Positions 19,910-27,371 of a DNA stretch of 64,000 nt are shown in pieces (the first letter of the stretch is position 1; every line of letters begins with the position of its first letter). Both the position numbers and the translations under genes were made by a program. The notes beneath the pieces are model-generated. The model had not been told where the DNA came from. It saw nothing but the letters and a program-made list of their open reading frames with translations, and searched no databases. The DNA is from an uncultured Lachnospiraceae bacterium (GTDB taxonomy: Bacteria; Bacillota; Clostridia; Lachnospirales; Lachnospiraceae): contig CANQPM010000001.1 of NCBI GenBank assembly GCA_947625775.1, positions 124,001 to 188,000 on the forward strand, given 5' to 3'.

Positions 19910-20092
19910 TTACAAAGCGCTTTTTCCGCTTTTTACCCATTCATCAACTTCTGAAAACTTAAATTTCCACAACCTTCCTACCTTATGTGCAGATATATCT
20001 GTTTTCTTTATCCAATTTCTAACGGTATCTTTTGTTACTCCCAAATAATCCGATATTTCGTCAAGGCTCGCCCATCTATCAATCAAATCCAT
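19910..20092 (-). CDS. Excisionase-type helix-turn-helix protein heading the defence operon
   Basis: This 60-residue MerR/excisionase-like DNA-binding protein reads LDEISDYLGVTKDTVRNWIKK, then a wing and the WKFKFSEVDEWVKSG ending common to the family. It is the first gene after the promoter at 20125-20153 and has a GGAGGAG ribosome site. Single-domain proteins like this often precede restriction-modification genes and may act as a control protein that times nuclease expression. An ancestral role as excisionase is the alternative. The function is inferred. Confidence 0.8.
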   Translation of the reverse strand: MDLIDRWASLDEISDYLGVTKDTVRNWIKKTDISAHKVGRLWKFKFSEVDEWVKSGKSAL

Positions 20093-20124
20093 TCTAACTC
20101 CTCCAAAACAAACTATTTTATTTC

Positions 20125-20153
20125 ATTATACAGCTCTACATCCCGAAATGCAA
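20125..20153 (-). promoter_or_regulatory. Sigma-A-type promoter of the defence operon
   Basis: On the minus strand, TTGCAT (-35, 20148-20153) and TATAAT (-10, 20125-20130) are separated by 17 bases, about 30 bases ahead of the HTH start codon. No other good promoter lies between the HTH gene and the HerA gene, so five genes probably share this start. Confidence 0.7.
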
Positions 20154-20265
20154 CCACATGTTCTATGATTTAATATGAATTAATGGGGTTTTTATGCATA
20201 TAGATTAACTTCCTTCAAACTTTTATTATATTTCTCAGGCAGAGTGGTCAATCACCCTGCCTTAA

Positions 20266-20622
20266 TCAAAAGTATATAATCTCCTCCCTCACAACCTCCT
20301 CCGCCCTTGCCCGAACATTGTTCATCTTCCTCACCCAGAACATCTGATTCGCCGCCTTTAACTGCTCCGTCACACCCTCAGCCGCTGCCATCTGCTCTAC
20401 CAGCACATCAAACCGCTGCTCCGCCTGTTCCTGCACCATCAGCAGATGCTCTTTCAGCTTCCCTGTCAGAAGCAGTCCCGAATAGACCCCGGAGCGGTGT
20501 TCTTTCAGGTACTTCCGCCTCATCAATCCAAATTTCCGCAGCTCTCCCTCCGGCTCCCGGTCGGGAATCAGGTTCGGAATCAGATAATCCCCGCATTTTT
20601 CATAAGTCAGTTCCATTGTCAT
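20266..20622 (-). CDS. tnpV: TnpV transposon-encoded protein
   Basis: This 118-residue protein matches the TnpV family of mobilizable transposons of Clostridia. It has the YEKCGDYLIPNL opening, FGLMRRKYLKEHRSGVYSGLLLTGKL and the ending MNNVRARAEEVVREEI. TnpV has no proven enzymatic role and usually lies next to mob and integrase genes. Here it lies 32 bases downstream of a truncated mob gene. It supports reading 11.7-22.8 kb as one mobilizable element. A second in-frame ATG two codons in is also a possible start. Confidence 0.82.
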   Translation of the reverse strand: MTMELTYEKCGDYLIPNLIPDREPEGELRKFGLMRRKYLKEHRSGVYSGLLLTGKLKEHLLMVQEQAEQRFDVLVEQMAAAEGVTEQLKAANQMFWVRKMNNVRARAEEVVREEIIYF

Positions 20623-20654
20623 ATCCTCTCTTTCTTCATTTTCTAACGATATTC

Positions 20655-21317
20655 TTACAGTTCCTGCCCTTGGTATTTCTCCTTTTCCGGCATCCTGCGG
20701 ATATTGTCCACCCTCTGCCGGTTCTGCTCCGCCGCCTCCGCCTTTGCCTCTTTCAGCCTCTGCTTTATAGTCTTTGGCGCAAGGGATTTCAGATATTCTG
20801 TAAACGCTTCTCCCAGTCCTCTGGATTCTACAAACCGCTTCAGCTTCTCAATCTGTCCATTTAAGGCATCGATCCGTTTCTCCAGTCCGGCTATCTTCTT
20901 TTCGTACTTTTCCACCAGATGATTCTGTTGCACCGCCTTATGGAAAACATTCACAATCTTATTCCAGTCCGTCTTTTTCACCTTCACATATTCCTCGCCG
21001 CCGAACAGGCTGCTGACCGGAACCGCAGCGCTTTTTACTGCCTTAGTCTCCGCATCCGCCTCCTGCTCCATCAGCTTCAGTTCCGATGCCCTGAGCGTAT
21101 GCTGTTTCAAAATATCCCGGCTGTCTCGCTCTTTTTCCTCCAGCTTCCGGATCTCCTTGAAAAGTTCCTCCGTCTGCGCTTCCAGTTCCTGATTGCGGCT
21201 CCCAATCTGCTCCGCCTGTTCTTCCAGCGCCTCCACCTTCCGCATGGCAGCCTTATACTCCGGCAGGCTCAGGTTCTCCCTCTTAATGCCCAGCGTTTCG
21301 ATGTCAAAGTTCCACAA
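20655..21317 (-). pseudogene. Mob/Pre relaxase, C-terminal fragment
   Basis: The 220-residue frame is almost entirely coiled coil (EQAEQIGSRNQELEAQTEEL and following) with an FDIETLGIKRENLSLPEY segment, resembling the C-terminal half of plasmid mobilization (MobA/Pre) relaxases. The N-terminal catalytic half with the metal-binding His residues is absent. It begins directly at the point where the upstream integrase gene loses its homology (about 21318). A deletion has therefore joined the 5' part of int to the 3' part of mob. The fragment has no clear ribosome site of its own and is unlikely to mobilize DNA. Confidence 0.7.
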
Positions 21318-21682
21318 TTACAGTTCTCGTCCCGGTATGCCATCAACTCATTCTGCCACGCTATCACGTCCTTCGCGTCAATCTCTGCGATTTTACGGTT
21401 CTCAAAGTACGGCAAAATCTTAGTCCGTATCACATGGCTTTTGGACTCCCAAGTGCTTTCCTTGACACGCTGCTTCTTATCGGCTTCGTATACCTCAAAG
21501 AAACTGCCGAACGTCATATCCAGTTTTGCTCCCTGTTTAAGCATGACCTCATGCTCCCACGCCTGCGCTTCCTTCTTTGTAGCAAACCCTCTCTTTTGTG
21601 TCTGTTTCCTCTCCCCTTTCCAGTTGGTAAAGCGGTAGATAACCCGCCACGTCCCCGTGGCATTGTCCTTGTATACAGCCAT
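21318..21682 (-). pseudogene. Tyrosine integrase, N-terminal fragment
   Basis: About 120 residues match the N-terminal arm-binding and core-binding domains of the intact integrase of element B (shared KRGF-TKKEA-AWE, STW-ESK-HVIRTKIL and KDVIAWQNEL). The match ends at YRDEN, after which the frame reads unrelated residues from the mob gene and stops at 21269. The catalytic Arg-His-Arg-Tyr domain is lost, so element A cannot excise on its own. The start chosen is the ATG at 21682, which has an AAGGAGA site; the ATG 9 bases earlier is too close to it. Confidence 0.8.
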
Positions 21683-21698
21683 ATAAACCATCTCCTTC

Positions 21699-21878
21699 CT
21701 ATTCGCTGTAACAGACCTTTTTATGAAAAAATGTAGCGTTCACACGTCCTGCCACCGTCAGATAGCCCTGTTTCTGCATTTCTGAGTTCAGTTCCCTCAC
21801 AATCTGATAGGCTTTTGACTTTGACACACGCAGTTCCGCTGCCACTTCCTCCACCGTCATAAATGATTTTTCTGTCAT
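21699..21878 (-). CDS. Excisionase-like helix-turn-helix protein (element A)
   Basis: This 59-residue DNA-binding protein reads MTVEEVAAELRVSKSKAYQIVREL, then a short wing (GYLTVAGRVNATFFHKKVCY). It is the partner of the adjacent integrase and a close paralogue of the protein at 28463-28654. In this family it bends DNA at the element ends and directs excision. Here its integrase is truncated, so it can act only with an integrase supplied by another element, for example element B. The ATG at 21878 is preferred because of the GGAGAGG purines upstream. Confidence 0.78.
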   Translation of the reverse strand: MTEKSFMTVEEVAAELRVSKSKAYQIVRELNSEMQKQGYLTVAGRVNATFFHKKVCYSE

Positions 21879-22003
21879 CAAGATACCCTCTCCTTTCAAT
21901 ATCTAACTGATTTTGTTTAAGTTATGTTGCCACGATACTAAATAAATTCCGTTAAGTCAAGTGGTTTTCAAGAAAATCTTAACTTTTTTTATTTAAGTTA
22001 TTC

Positions 22004-22032
22004 TTGCTATTTCTATTGCACCATGTTATACT
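22004..22032 (+). promoter_or_regulatory. Promoter of the element A XRE regulator gene
   Basis: TTGCTA (22004-22009) and TATACT (22027-22032) are 17 bases apart, about 70 bases ahead of the regulator start codon. The same layout is found at element B (28923-28951). TTTAAG-type short repeats around it (21955-22050) are probable regulator binding sites in the divergent xis/xre control region. Confidence 0.65.
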
Positions 22033-22102
22033 AACTTCAACAGATTTGTTTAAGTACAGTCATGCAGGACTGTACCACTTTTACTACAACGGAGGTTTTA
22101 TT

Positions 22103-22663
22103 ATGGCAATCGGCAAACGTATCCGCTTTTTCCGCAACCGAAAAGGCATGACGCAGAAACAGCTCGGCGAGATCCTCGGCTTTCTTGGAAAGACCTCTGA
22201 TGTCCGTATGGCACAGTATGAAACCGAAGCGAGGACGCCAAAACATGACCTTGTAAAAGAAATGGCGAATATCTTTGATGTAAGCACCCGCGCCCTCACT
22301 GTGCCGGATATTGATACCTATATCGGGCTTATGCACACGCTCTTTGCGTTGGAAGATATGTACGGGCTGAAAATTGGTAAGATTAACGGGGAACTTTGTC
22401 TGCGCCTTGACAGGTCGGATCATTCCAACTATACTTCCCTGTTCAATATGCTCCACGCATGGCAGGAACAAGCCGCCAGACTGGAACAGGGCGATATTAC
22501 CAAAGAGGAATACGACCAGTGGCGGTACAAGTACCCGGAACTGGACACCTCGAAGCATTGGGCGAAAGTCCCCTCACAGGCGGTCAGCGATATGCTCATG
22601 GAAGAATTTAATAAAATCGAGAAAGAAGAAAAGAAAACAGCTAAAAAGAAAAAACAGAAATAA
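22103..22663 (+). CDS. XRE-family regulator (element A)
   Basis: This 186-residue regulator has an N-terminal Cro/C1-type helix-turn-helix at residues 1-60 (GKRIRFFRNRKGMTQKQLGEILG and AQYETEARTPKHDLVKEMA). A C-terminal region of about 125 residues contains LEQGDITKEEYDQWRYKYP and a lysine-rich tail. It is transcribed divergently from xis/int and probably represses element transfer genes. It is a paralogue of the element B regulator at 28988-29491, which shares GEITKEEYQEWKLNWP. The ATG has a GGAGG site 8 bases upstream. Confidence 0.88.
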   Translation: MAIGKRIRFFRNRKGMTQKQLGEILGFLGKTSDVRMAQYETEARTPKHDLVKEMANIFDVSTRALTVPDIDTYIGLMHTLFALEDMYGLKIGKINGELCLRLDRSDHSNYTSLFNMLHAWQEQAARLEQGDITKEEYDQWRYKYPELDTSKHWAKVPSQAVSDMLMEEFNKIEKEEKKTAKKKKQK

Positions 22664-22672
22664 GCATAAAAA

Positions 22673-22722
22673 GACCTTGCCGATATTCAGTTTTCTTGTT
22701 CTGAAAATCAGCAAGGTTTTTC
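22673..22722 (+). terminator. Intrinsic terminator after XRE gene
   Basis: CCTTGC (22675-22680) pairs with GCAAGG (22711-22716), extended inside by GATATTCAG/CTGAAAATC, then TTTTTC. It lies 11 bases after the stop codon. Confidence 0.8.
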
Positions 22723-22763
22723 TATGCCATTGATGTAATTATTTAGTGCGTGATGTTATAAAT

Positions 22764-22781
22764 GTTGCCAAATCGTTGCCA
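22764..22781 (+). repeat. Period-11 paired repeat, putative right end of element A
   Basis: GTTGCCA occurs twice with a period of 11 (22764-22770, 22775-22781) around AATC, giving the same N5-CAAAWY-N5-CA pattern as the left end at 11678. It lies downstream of the XRE gene, as at element B. Confidence 0.4.
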
Positions 22782-22866
22782 GTGCTTAAACAAATTTGTT
22801 TGAAGCCCGCATAAATACTGGCTCTTTCAATCCCATTTCATCACTCAAACTCGGCAAGTTATTTTA

Positions 22867-22892
22867 AATACTAAACATATATGTTTAGTATT
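22867..22892. promoter_or_regulatory. Perfect 26-base palindrome between elements A and B
   Basis: AATACTAAACATA and its exact complement abut at 22867-22892. The half-site TACTAAAC also occurs in the xis/xre control region of element B (about 28855), so a regulator-binding site is plausible. The stretch 22893-23110 otherwise shows only the paired repeat at 22954. Confidence 0.45.
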
Positions 22893-22953
22893 CTTCTATA
22901 TATTTGCTCTTTTTCTATGCTTTTTCTCCACCACACAGCGTTTGCGGATTTTT

Positions 22954-22972
22954 TAGTATCAAAATAGTATCA
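22954..22972 (+). repeat. Period-11 paired repeat, putative left end of element B
   Basis: TAGTATCA is repeated at 22954-22961 and 22965-22972 (period 11) around AAA. The same octamer pair recurs at 29576-29594, on the other side of element B, and both are followed by a CACTTG(T/C)AA stretch, so they may be attL and attR. Confidence 0.55.
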
Positions 22973-23110
22973 GGCAAACCACTTGTAATCATGTGAATAT
23001 TATAACCGGAAATATACAACAACGCAACCAACTTCACCAATCTGTTATGTAATAAAAATCTATCTCAAGGATTCGAAAGGAAGTATTGCATATACCTATT
23101 TTGCGGCTAT

Positions 23111-23917
23111 TCATCTACCATATTCTTTTTCCGCTTTAGAAATTAAATCATTCATTTCACATATCAATTTTCCAACATCTTGTGGAATGTGAGCATCTGA
23201 AGCGGTCAATATTTGGACATTTTGCAATATCATAGCCTTTAACATCTTTCCACTCATTCCTAATTCGGTATCCCCGTAGTTTATTGCCAATCCACTGCTT
23301 TCTTCAATATACATATTGTTTTCTTTTAATGCTCTTGCAATTTTGTTATATTCAGCATAATAATCGCCTATTGGATATGCTCCGAAACACTGTAAAGAAT
23401 TTGGATGAGCCAATCCGGAAAACAGATTACTTTCCACAAGTTCATACATCAACTCATAATATCGCTTATATAAATAGTTTAAATTGTAATTTTCCTTTCT
23501 CCACGGCTGTTTTTTATGGCTAAAAGCCCACCCATCAATAAAATGTATTGATCCAACAAGAAAATCAAACGAATACATATTTTTTATATTTTCAATATCT
23601 TTTATGTGTTCAGGCGAATAGCATACTTCCAAACCAAACTTTAGCTTAATTGGAAAACGTTCCTTTTTCATTTTATCTATGAAATCTGTGTACTCTTTTA
23701 GTGGTCTGGCATTTTCATATTTTTTTCTATACCAGTTATTTTGATATTCATTATAGCATGACATTTCATCATATAAACTAGAGCATTCTTTAAATATATG
23801 TGTATGTTCCAGAAAGTAAATTTCGTTAATATTCCTTGATAAAGCATACTGTATAAATTCTTGAATCCATTCAATACAATAGCTTCCTTTTTCCAAATGA
23901 ACATGAGCATCAACCAT
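23111..23917 (-). CDS. PHP-domain phosphatase (histidinol-phosphatase-like)
   Basis: The 268-residue protein has the polymerase-and-histidinol-phosphatase metal fold: DAHVHLEKGSY at residues 3-13, FLEHTHIF near 37, KFGLEVCYSPEH near 95, VGSIHFIDGW near 120, GLAHPNSLQ near 175, and ASDAHIPQDVGK near 240. It should hydrolyse a phosphate ester of a small metabolite using two or three metal ions. Its start overlaps the kinase gene by 8 bases. With the adjacent kinase and DeoR regulator it forms a three-gene cargo operon in element B. Substrate unknown; a histidine biosynthetic role is unlikely given the context. Confidence 0.82.
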   Translation of the reverse strand: MVDAHVHLEKGSYCIEWIQEFIQYALSRNINEIYFLEHTHIFKECSSLYDEMSCYNEYQNNWYRKKYENARPLKEYTDFIDKMKKERFPIKLKFGLEVCYSPEHIKDIENIKNMYSFDFLVGSIHFIDGWAFSHKKQPWRKENYNLNYLYKRYYELMYELVESNLFSGLAHPNSLQCFGAYPIGDYYAEYNKIARALKENNMYIEESSGLAINYGDTELGMSGKMLKAMILQNVQILTASDAHIPQDVGKLICEMNDLISKAEKEYGR

Positions 23918-24515
23918 GTAATATTTCCTCTCTATAACTATTTATCTTCTTTATCAGCGTTTCTATATGTATTTTATTAAAATCTGTTGTGTCCATAACA
24001 ATATGTGGACCATTCGCCACGAAGCTGTCCATCCCTCTATCAATAATTCCACTCACAAAGTTTTCATATGAAATAGGTTTAACATCTTTATTTGGAGTTT
24101 TTTCGGGATAGCAGTCATTTACAACATGGCCTCTATGTCTGTCTGGACTATTATTTCTCTCTACAAATCGCTCATATATTTTAGAGTAATTTCCTGTCAA
24201 TGTTACAGTGATTGCTGTATATGAATATCTTTCAAGGATTTCTATCAGAGGCTCCCTTGATATTTTTTCAAAATTATTTTCAAGTATAAATGGCTGATTA
24301 TTTTTCATTAACTGTGCCGCCATATAATACATAATATTCATACTGGCAATACCTAATTTGACTTTTTCTTCTCTGGAGCAAAATCCTATGTCATCATACA
24401 TTAACTCTTTAATTTTATCTTTTGAAATAACAGGTAATCCGAATTGTTCCGCTAAAAATGCCGCCATTGTGCTTTTCCCAGCAGCAGGAATCCCGGTCAC
24501 TAATATACAATACAT
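23910..24515 (-). CDS. P-loop small-molecule kinase (AAA_33 type)
   Basis: This is a 201-residue nucleotide-binding protein with a Walker A GIPAAGKST at residues 7-15, ISKDKIKELMYDD near 31, an ILENNF segment near 78 and a lid-type region with RHRGH near 128. The layout fits small kinases of the AAA_33/zeta-toxin-like group. It probably phosphorylates a sugar or nucleoside-like compound that the overlapping PHP phosphatase or the DeoR regulator then sees. The ATG at 24515 has GGAGG 9 bases upstream and follows the regulator stop by two bases. No antitoxin partner is present, which argues against a toxin. Confidence 0.72.
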   Translation of the reverse strand: MYCILVTGIPAAGKSTMAAFLAEQFGLPVISKDKIKELMYDDIGFCSREEKVKLGIASMNIMYYMAAQLMKNNQPFILENNFEKISREPLIEILERYSYTAITVTLTGNYSKIYERFVERNNSPDRHRGHVVNDCYPEKTPNKDVKPISYENFVSGIIDRGMDSFVANGPHIVMDTTDFNKIHIETLIKKINSYREEILHG

Positions 24516-24517
24516 TT

Positions 24518-25297
24518 TCAAACCTCCACCTCAGCCACGATATAATTGACCCCTATTTCATCCATTTGTGACAAAAAATCTTCAGAAACATTTTTATCAG
24601 TTATCAGCAAATCATAATCATCTATTTTACATACAGAATGAATAGATGATTTCCCTATTTTTTCTGATGGATATAGCCCTATATTCATGCTGCTATTCTC
24701 CATAACAGCTTTTCCAAACTCTACACCCGCACTATTATGTATAGATGCTCCAAATTCCACAGATAACGCTGAATGGGACAAAAAGGATTTATCTATTCGT
24801 ATGTTTTTCACCATTTGTATCGTATAGAAATCATGACAATTTCCCCTATGTGACATTTCTCCACCCAGAAGAATAACAGAAATATTTTCTTTTTTTCGCA
24901 AAACTTCTGCTATTGTGACAGAGTTTGTTAAAACGGATATCTTTACATTATCAGGCAAATTCATAGCCATATAATAGCCTACTGATGATGTAGTAATATA
25001 GATTACATCATGCTCATCTATATATTCCACTGCCCGTTTTGCAACAGCCAAATAATTCTTTTTTATTTCCGGTAAATCTTTTGGATTATAGGTTGCATCC
25101 GGATAAGTTCCTTTTGGTCTTGCTGCAATAGCACCCCCATGAGTTCTTTGCAACAGTCCTCGGCTTTCCAGTACCCGCAAATCTCTTCTGGCACAATCAG
25201 CAGATATTTGATATAGCGATTGAATTTCAGATACCATAATTCTTCCTGTCTCATTTATTCTGTTTACAATATCTCTTTGCCTTTCTTCCATGAACAT
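24518..25297 (-). CDS. DeoR/GlpR-family transcriptional regulator
   Basis: This 259-residue repressor has an N-terminal winged helix (ERQRDIVNRINETGRIMVSEIQ, then CARRDLRVLESRGLLQRTHGGA, the DeoR recognition helix and wing). It is followed by a sugar-phosphate sensing domain (ITTSSVGYYMA, SVLTNSVTIAEVL, VILLGGEMSHRG, DYDLLITDKNVSEDFL). DeoR proteins respond to phosphorylated sugars, matching the kinase gene that follows. The open frame extends 45 codons upstream through AT-rich non-conserved sequence; the ATG at 25297, with AAGGAAG nearby, begins the conserved fold. Confidence 0.88.
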   Translation of the reverse strand: MFMEERQRDIVNRINETGRIMVSEIQSLYQISADCARRDLRVLESRGLLQRTHGGAIAARPKGTYPDATYNPKDLPEIKKNYLAVAKRAVEYIDEHDVIYITTSSVGYYMAMNLPDNVKISVLTNSVTIAEVLRKKENISVILLGGEMSHRGNCHDFYTIQMVKNIRIDKSFLSHSALSVEFGASIHNSAGVEFGKAVMENSSMNIGLYPSEKIGKSSIHSVCKIDDYDLLITDKNVSEDFLSQMDEIGVNYIVAEVEV

Positions 25298-25524
25298 ATC
25301 AATATCACTTCCTTCTATTTTCATTTTTATTTGTTTATATTTGTTTATTCTTATATATAATTGATTATACATGTTTATATTCAACTTTTCAAGTTTTATA
25401 TATATCTTTATTAGGGAATAACAAAGCCCCACTAGCTTATTATGGGTAAAATGAACTGTGCCGCCCTTGACTGCCTGGCAGGGCTTTGCTTTTTGTCAAT
25501 CAAGAGGGCTGTAAGCAGCCACCA

Positions 25525-27054
25525 TCAGCGGACTTCCCGATTGTGCTTTCTCCTTAAAGCCTGTTTCTGCTCTTTCTCTATCTGTTCCTGCTGCCTTACA
25601 CGACTAATGGCTGTCTCCACTTGATGAGAACCAAATGCAGCCTTCACACGCTCCATATCCGTCGTTATTTCCCGTAATTCCCGATTCTCATCCAACACTT
25701 CTTGAAGTCGTTCATTTAATCTCTTCTTTCCAGCTTTCTCCCTGTCGTATGCTTCTTCTAATCGTTCGTATTTGCGGGAAATATCCAAAAAGGCAGAATA
25801 GACAGACCTTAGTATCTTTACCATTTTTTCGACCAGCGGTTTTGCTTTCTTCTCTCGATACGACTTTGCAGATTCCATAACCGCCACTTCCGGAAGTATT
25901 TCTTCTGGATTTGCTGAAAACTCAGCCGCCAGACGTTCCATATTGTTTACCATAGGAGCAAGTTCGTTCATACGCTTCTGATATTTATCAGCCTGCTTTT
26001 TTGCCCTATCCGCTTCTTGCTGGGACTGCTTCAAATCATCTTGCAGAGAATGGATTTCATCATCAATCTGCTGTAATTGTTCATGGAGATTTTCATTGAT
26101 TTCCTCAAAAGCTGCGTTCTCCTCCTGTAAATCTGCTTTTCTGGCTTCCAGAGCTGCCACTTCCTTTGTACGCTCCTTCTTTTCAAAGTCCAGAACGGAT
26201 AAATGTTTTTCATGAGTTCCTTTTTGCTCCCACTCGATACCATGCCGCTCCATAACTGCGGCAAGCTGCCTTTTTTCAGACGCAACCCATTGGTTCCATT
26301 CCGTATCACTTCTTGTACCTCCCTTAAAACCAAGTGCCGCCAGCGCCTGTTTCAATGAAACCCGTGTCTCCAATCCCCTCTTGCTTCCCGTTGTAAATGG
26401 CACAAAATCAATGTGGAGATCACTAAACGTCTTTAGCTTTGTCACAATTTCATAATCACTGGAATAGCTGTATCGGTCTCCACCGATTTCACGCACCTTT
26501 TGCAGTGTATCAATGATAATCAGTCTTGCGCCCATGTGTCCTTTTACAAAATCCTCCAATTCCTGTCCCAGACCGCTATTCAAGGTTTTCGATTGTGTTG
26601 CAAAAAACAGATTATCTGCACTCTCTACGCCAAACATAGTAGATAGCCGCCGTTGGAGCCTTGCATAATCATCTTCCAATGCCAAATACAGCACCGTTCC
26701 TTTATGAACCGGATATTCCCATAAAGGAAGTCCCATAGCCACATGATAAGCAAGCTGTGCCATGAAGAATGATTTTCCGACCTTTGGCGCACCTACAAAG
26801 AGATAAGTGCCGCTGTATAAAAATCCATCTACAACCGGCGTTTTCGGCTTAAAAACCGTGTCATATAATTCTGTCATGGATATGGTTTGCAGCCCGCCGC
26901 TGCGCCCGATTTTTTCCGGGCTTTGCGTGGCTTGCAGATTGATTTGTTTCTGTGAATTTGCTATAATTTCAGTGTGATTTTTTACATTCGGCTGCGCCCC
27001 ATCTGCGCCAACAGATGATACGGGAGCAGTCGTTTTCTTTTCTTCCCCCATCAA
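25525..27054 (-). CDS. Chimeric protein: RepA-like AAA ATPase joined to Mob relaxase C-terminus
   Basis: Residues 1 to about 211 are a RecA/RepA-type ATPase: Walker A GAPKVGKS at 88-95, LYLALEDDYARLQRR near 125, Walker B LIIIDTLQKVR near 178 and GGDRYSYSSDYEIV near 192. From residue 214 (HIDFVPFTTGSKRGL) onward the sequence is the middle and C-terminal part of a MobA/Pre relaxase (RVSLKQALAALGFKGGTRSDTEWNQW, HEKHLSVLDFEKKER) and ends in a long coiled coil. The ATPase lacks its C-terminal sensor strands and the relaxase lacks its catalytic N-terminus. A deletion near 26415 has fused the two genes in frame. It overlaps the MobC-like gene by 4 bases. Mobilization activity is probably lost; any DNA-binding role is conjecture. 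Confidence 0.78.
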   Translation of the reverse strand: MMGEEKKTTAPVSSVGADGAQPNVKNHTEIIANSQKQINLQATQSPEKIGRSGGLQTISMTELYDTVFKPKTPVVDGFLYSGTYLFVGAPKVGKSFFMAQLAYHVAMGLPLWEYPVHKGTVLYLALEDDYARLQRRLSTMFGVESADNLFFATQSKTLNSGLGQELEDFVKGHMGARLIIIDTLQKVREIGGDRYSYSSDYEIVTKLKTFSDLHIDFVPFTTGSKRGLETRVSLKQALAALGFKGGTRSDTEWNQWVASEKRQLAAVMERHGIEWEQKGTHEKHLSVLDFEKKERTKEVAALEARKADLQEENAAFEEINENLHEQLQQIDDEIHSLQDDLKQSQQEADRAKKQADKYQKRMNELAPMVNNMERLAAEFSANPEEILPEVAVMESAKSYREKKAKPLVEKMVKILRSVYSAFLDISRKYERLEEAYDREKAGKKRLNERLQEVLDENRELREITTDMERVKAAFGSHQVETAISRVRQQEQIEKEQKQALRRKHNREVR

Positions 27055-27371
27055 ATATCCTCCTTCATTTCATTCAGTGTGATTGCCACCAGTTGCAGTG
27101 TCTCCAGCAACTCATCATCCACCGTCGCTCCAACAGCAATACGCCGTAATTCTTCATAAATGCTTTCCATCTGATTTCGCAGTGCTTTATACACTCTCGG
27201 ATTTCCTACTACTGTGATTTCCTTTTCCAGCAGTCTGCTGATAATATAATCCTGCTTTGTCAGACCGGACAGCCGAACCTTTATTTCCAGCAATTCATCT
27301 TCTTCCGGCGATACTCGAAACGCTACAACCTTATTCCTCCATCTGCCTTTTCTGTCAAGCACTCTTTCCAT
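27051..27371 (-). CDS. MobC-like mobilization accessory protein
   Basis: This 106-residue protein has a basic start followed by VVAFRVSPEEDELLEIKVRLSGLTKQDYII, in two pieces a ribbon-helix-helix-type fold, and a helical C-terminus. This is the pattern of relaxosome accessory proteins that bind oriT and help the relaxase. The ATG at 27371 sits within the last codons of the integrase gene (17-base overlap), with GGAAGG upstream. It is followed by a 4-base overlap with the ATPase/relaxase fusion gene. The relaxase partner in this element is truncated. Confidence 0.72.
   Translation of the reverse strand: MERVLDRKGRWRNKVVAFRVSPEEDELLEIKVRLSGLTKQDYIISRLLEKEITVVGNPRVYKALRNQMESIYEELRRIAVGATVDDELLETLQLVAITLNEMKEDI

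Noticed and set aside
23910-24515. Zeta-type toxin of a toxin-antitoxin pair
   Set aside because: The P-loop is shared, but no epsilon-like antitoxin is next to it and it is coupled to a phosphatase and a DeoR regulator.
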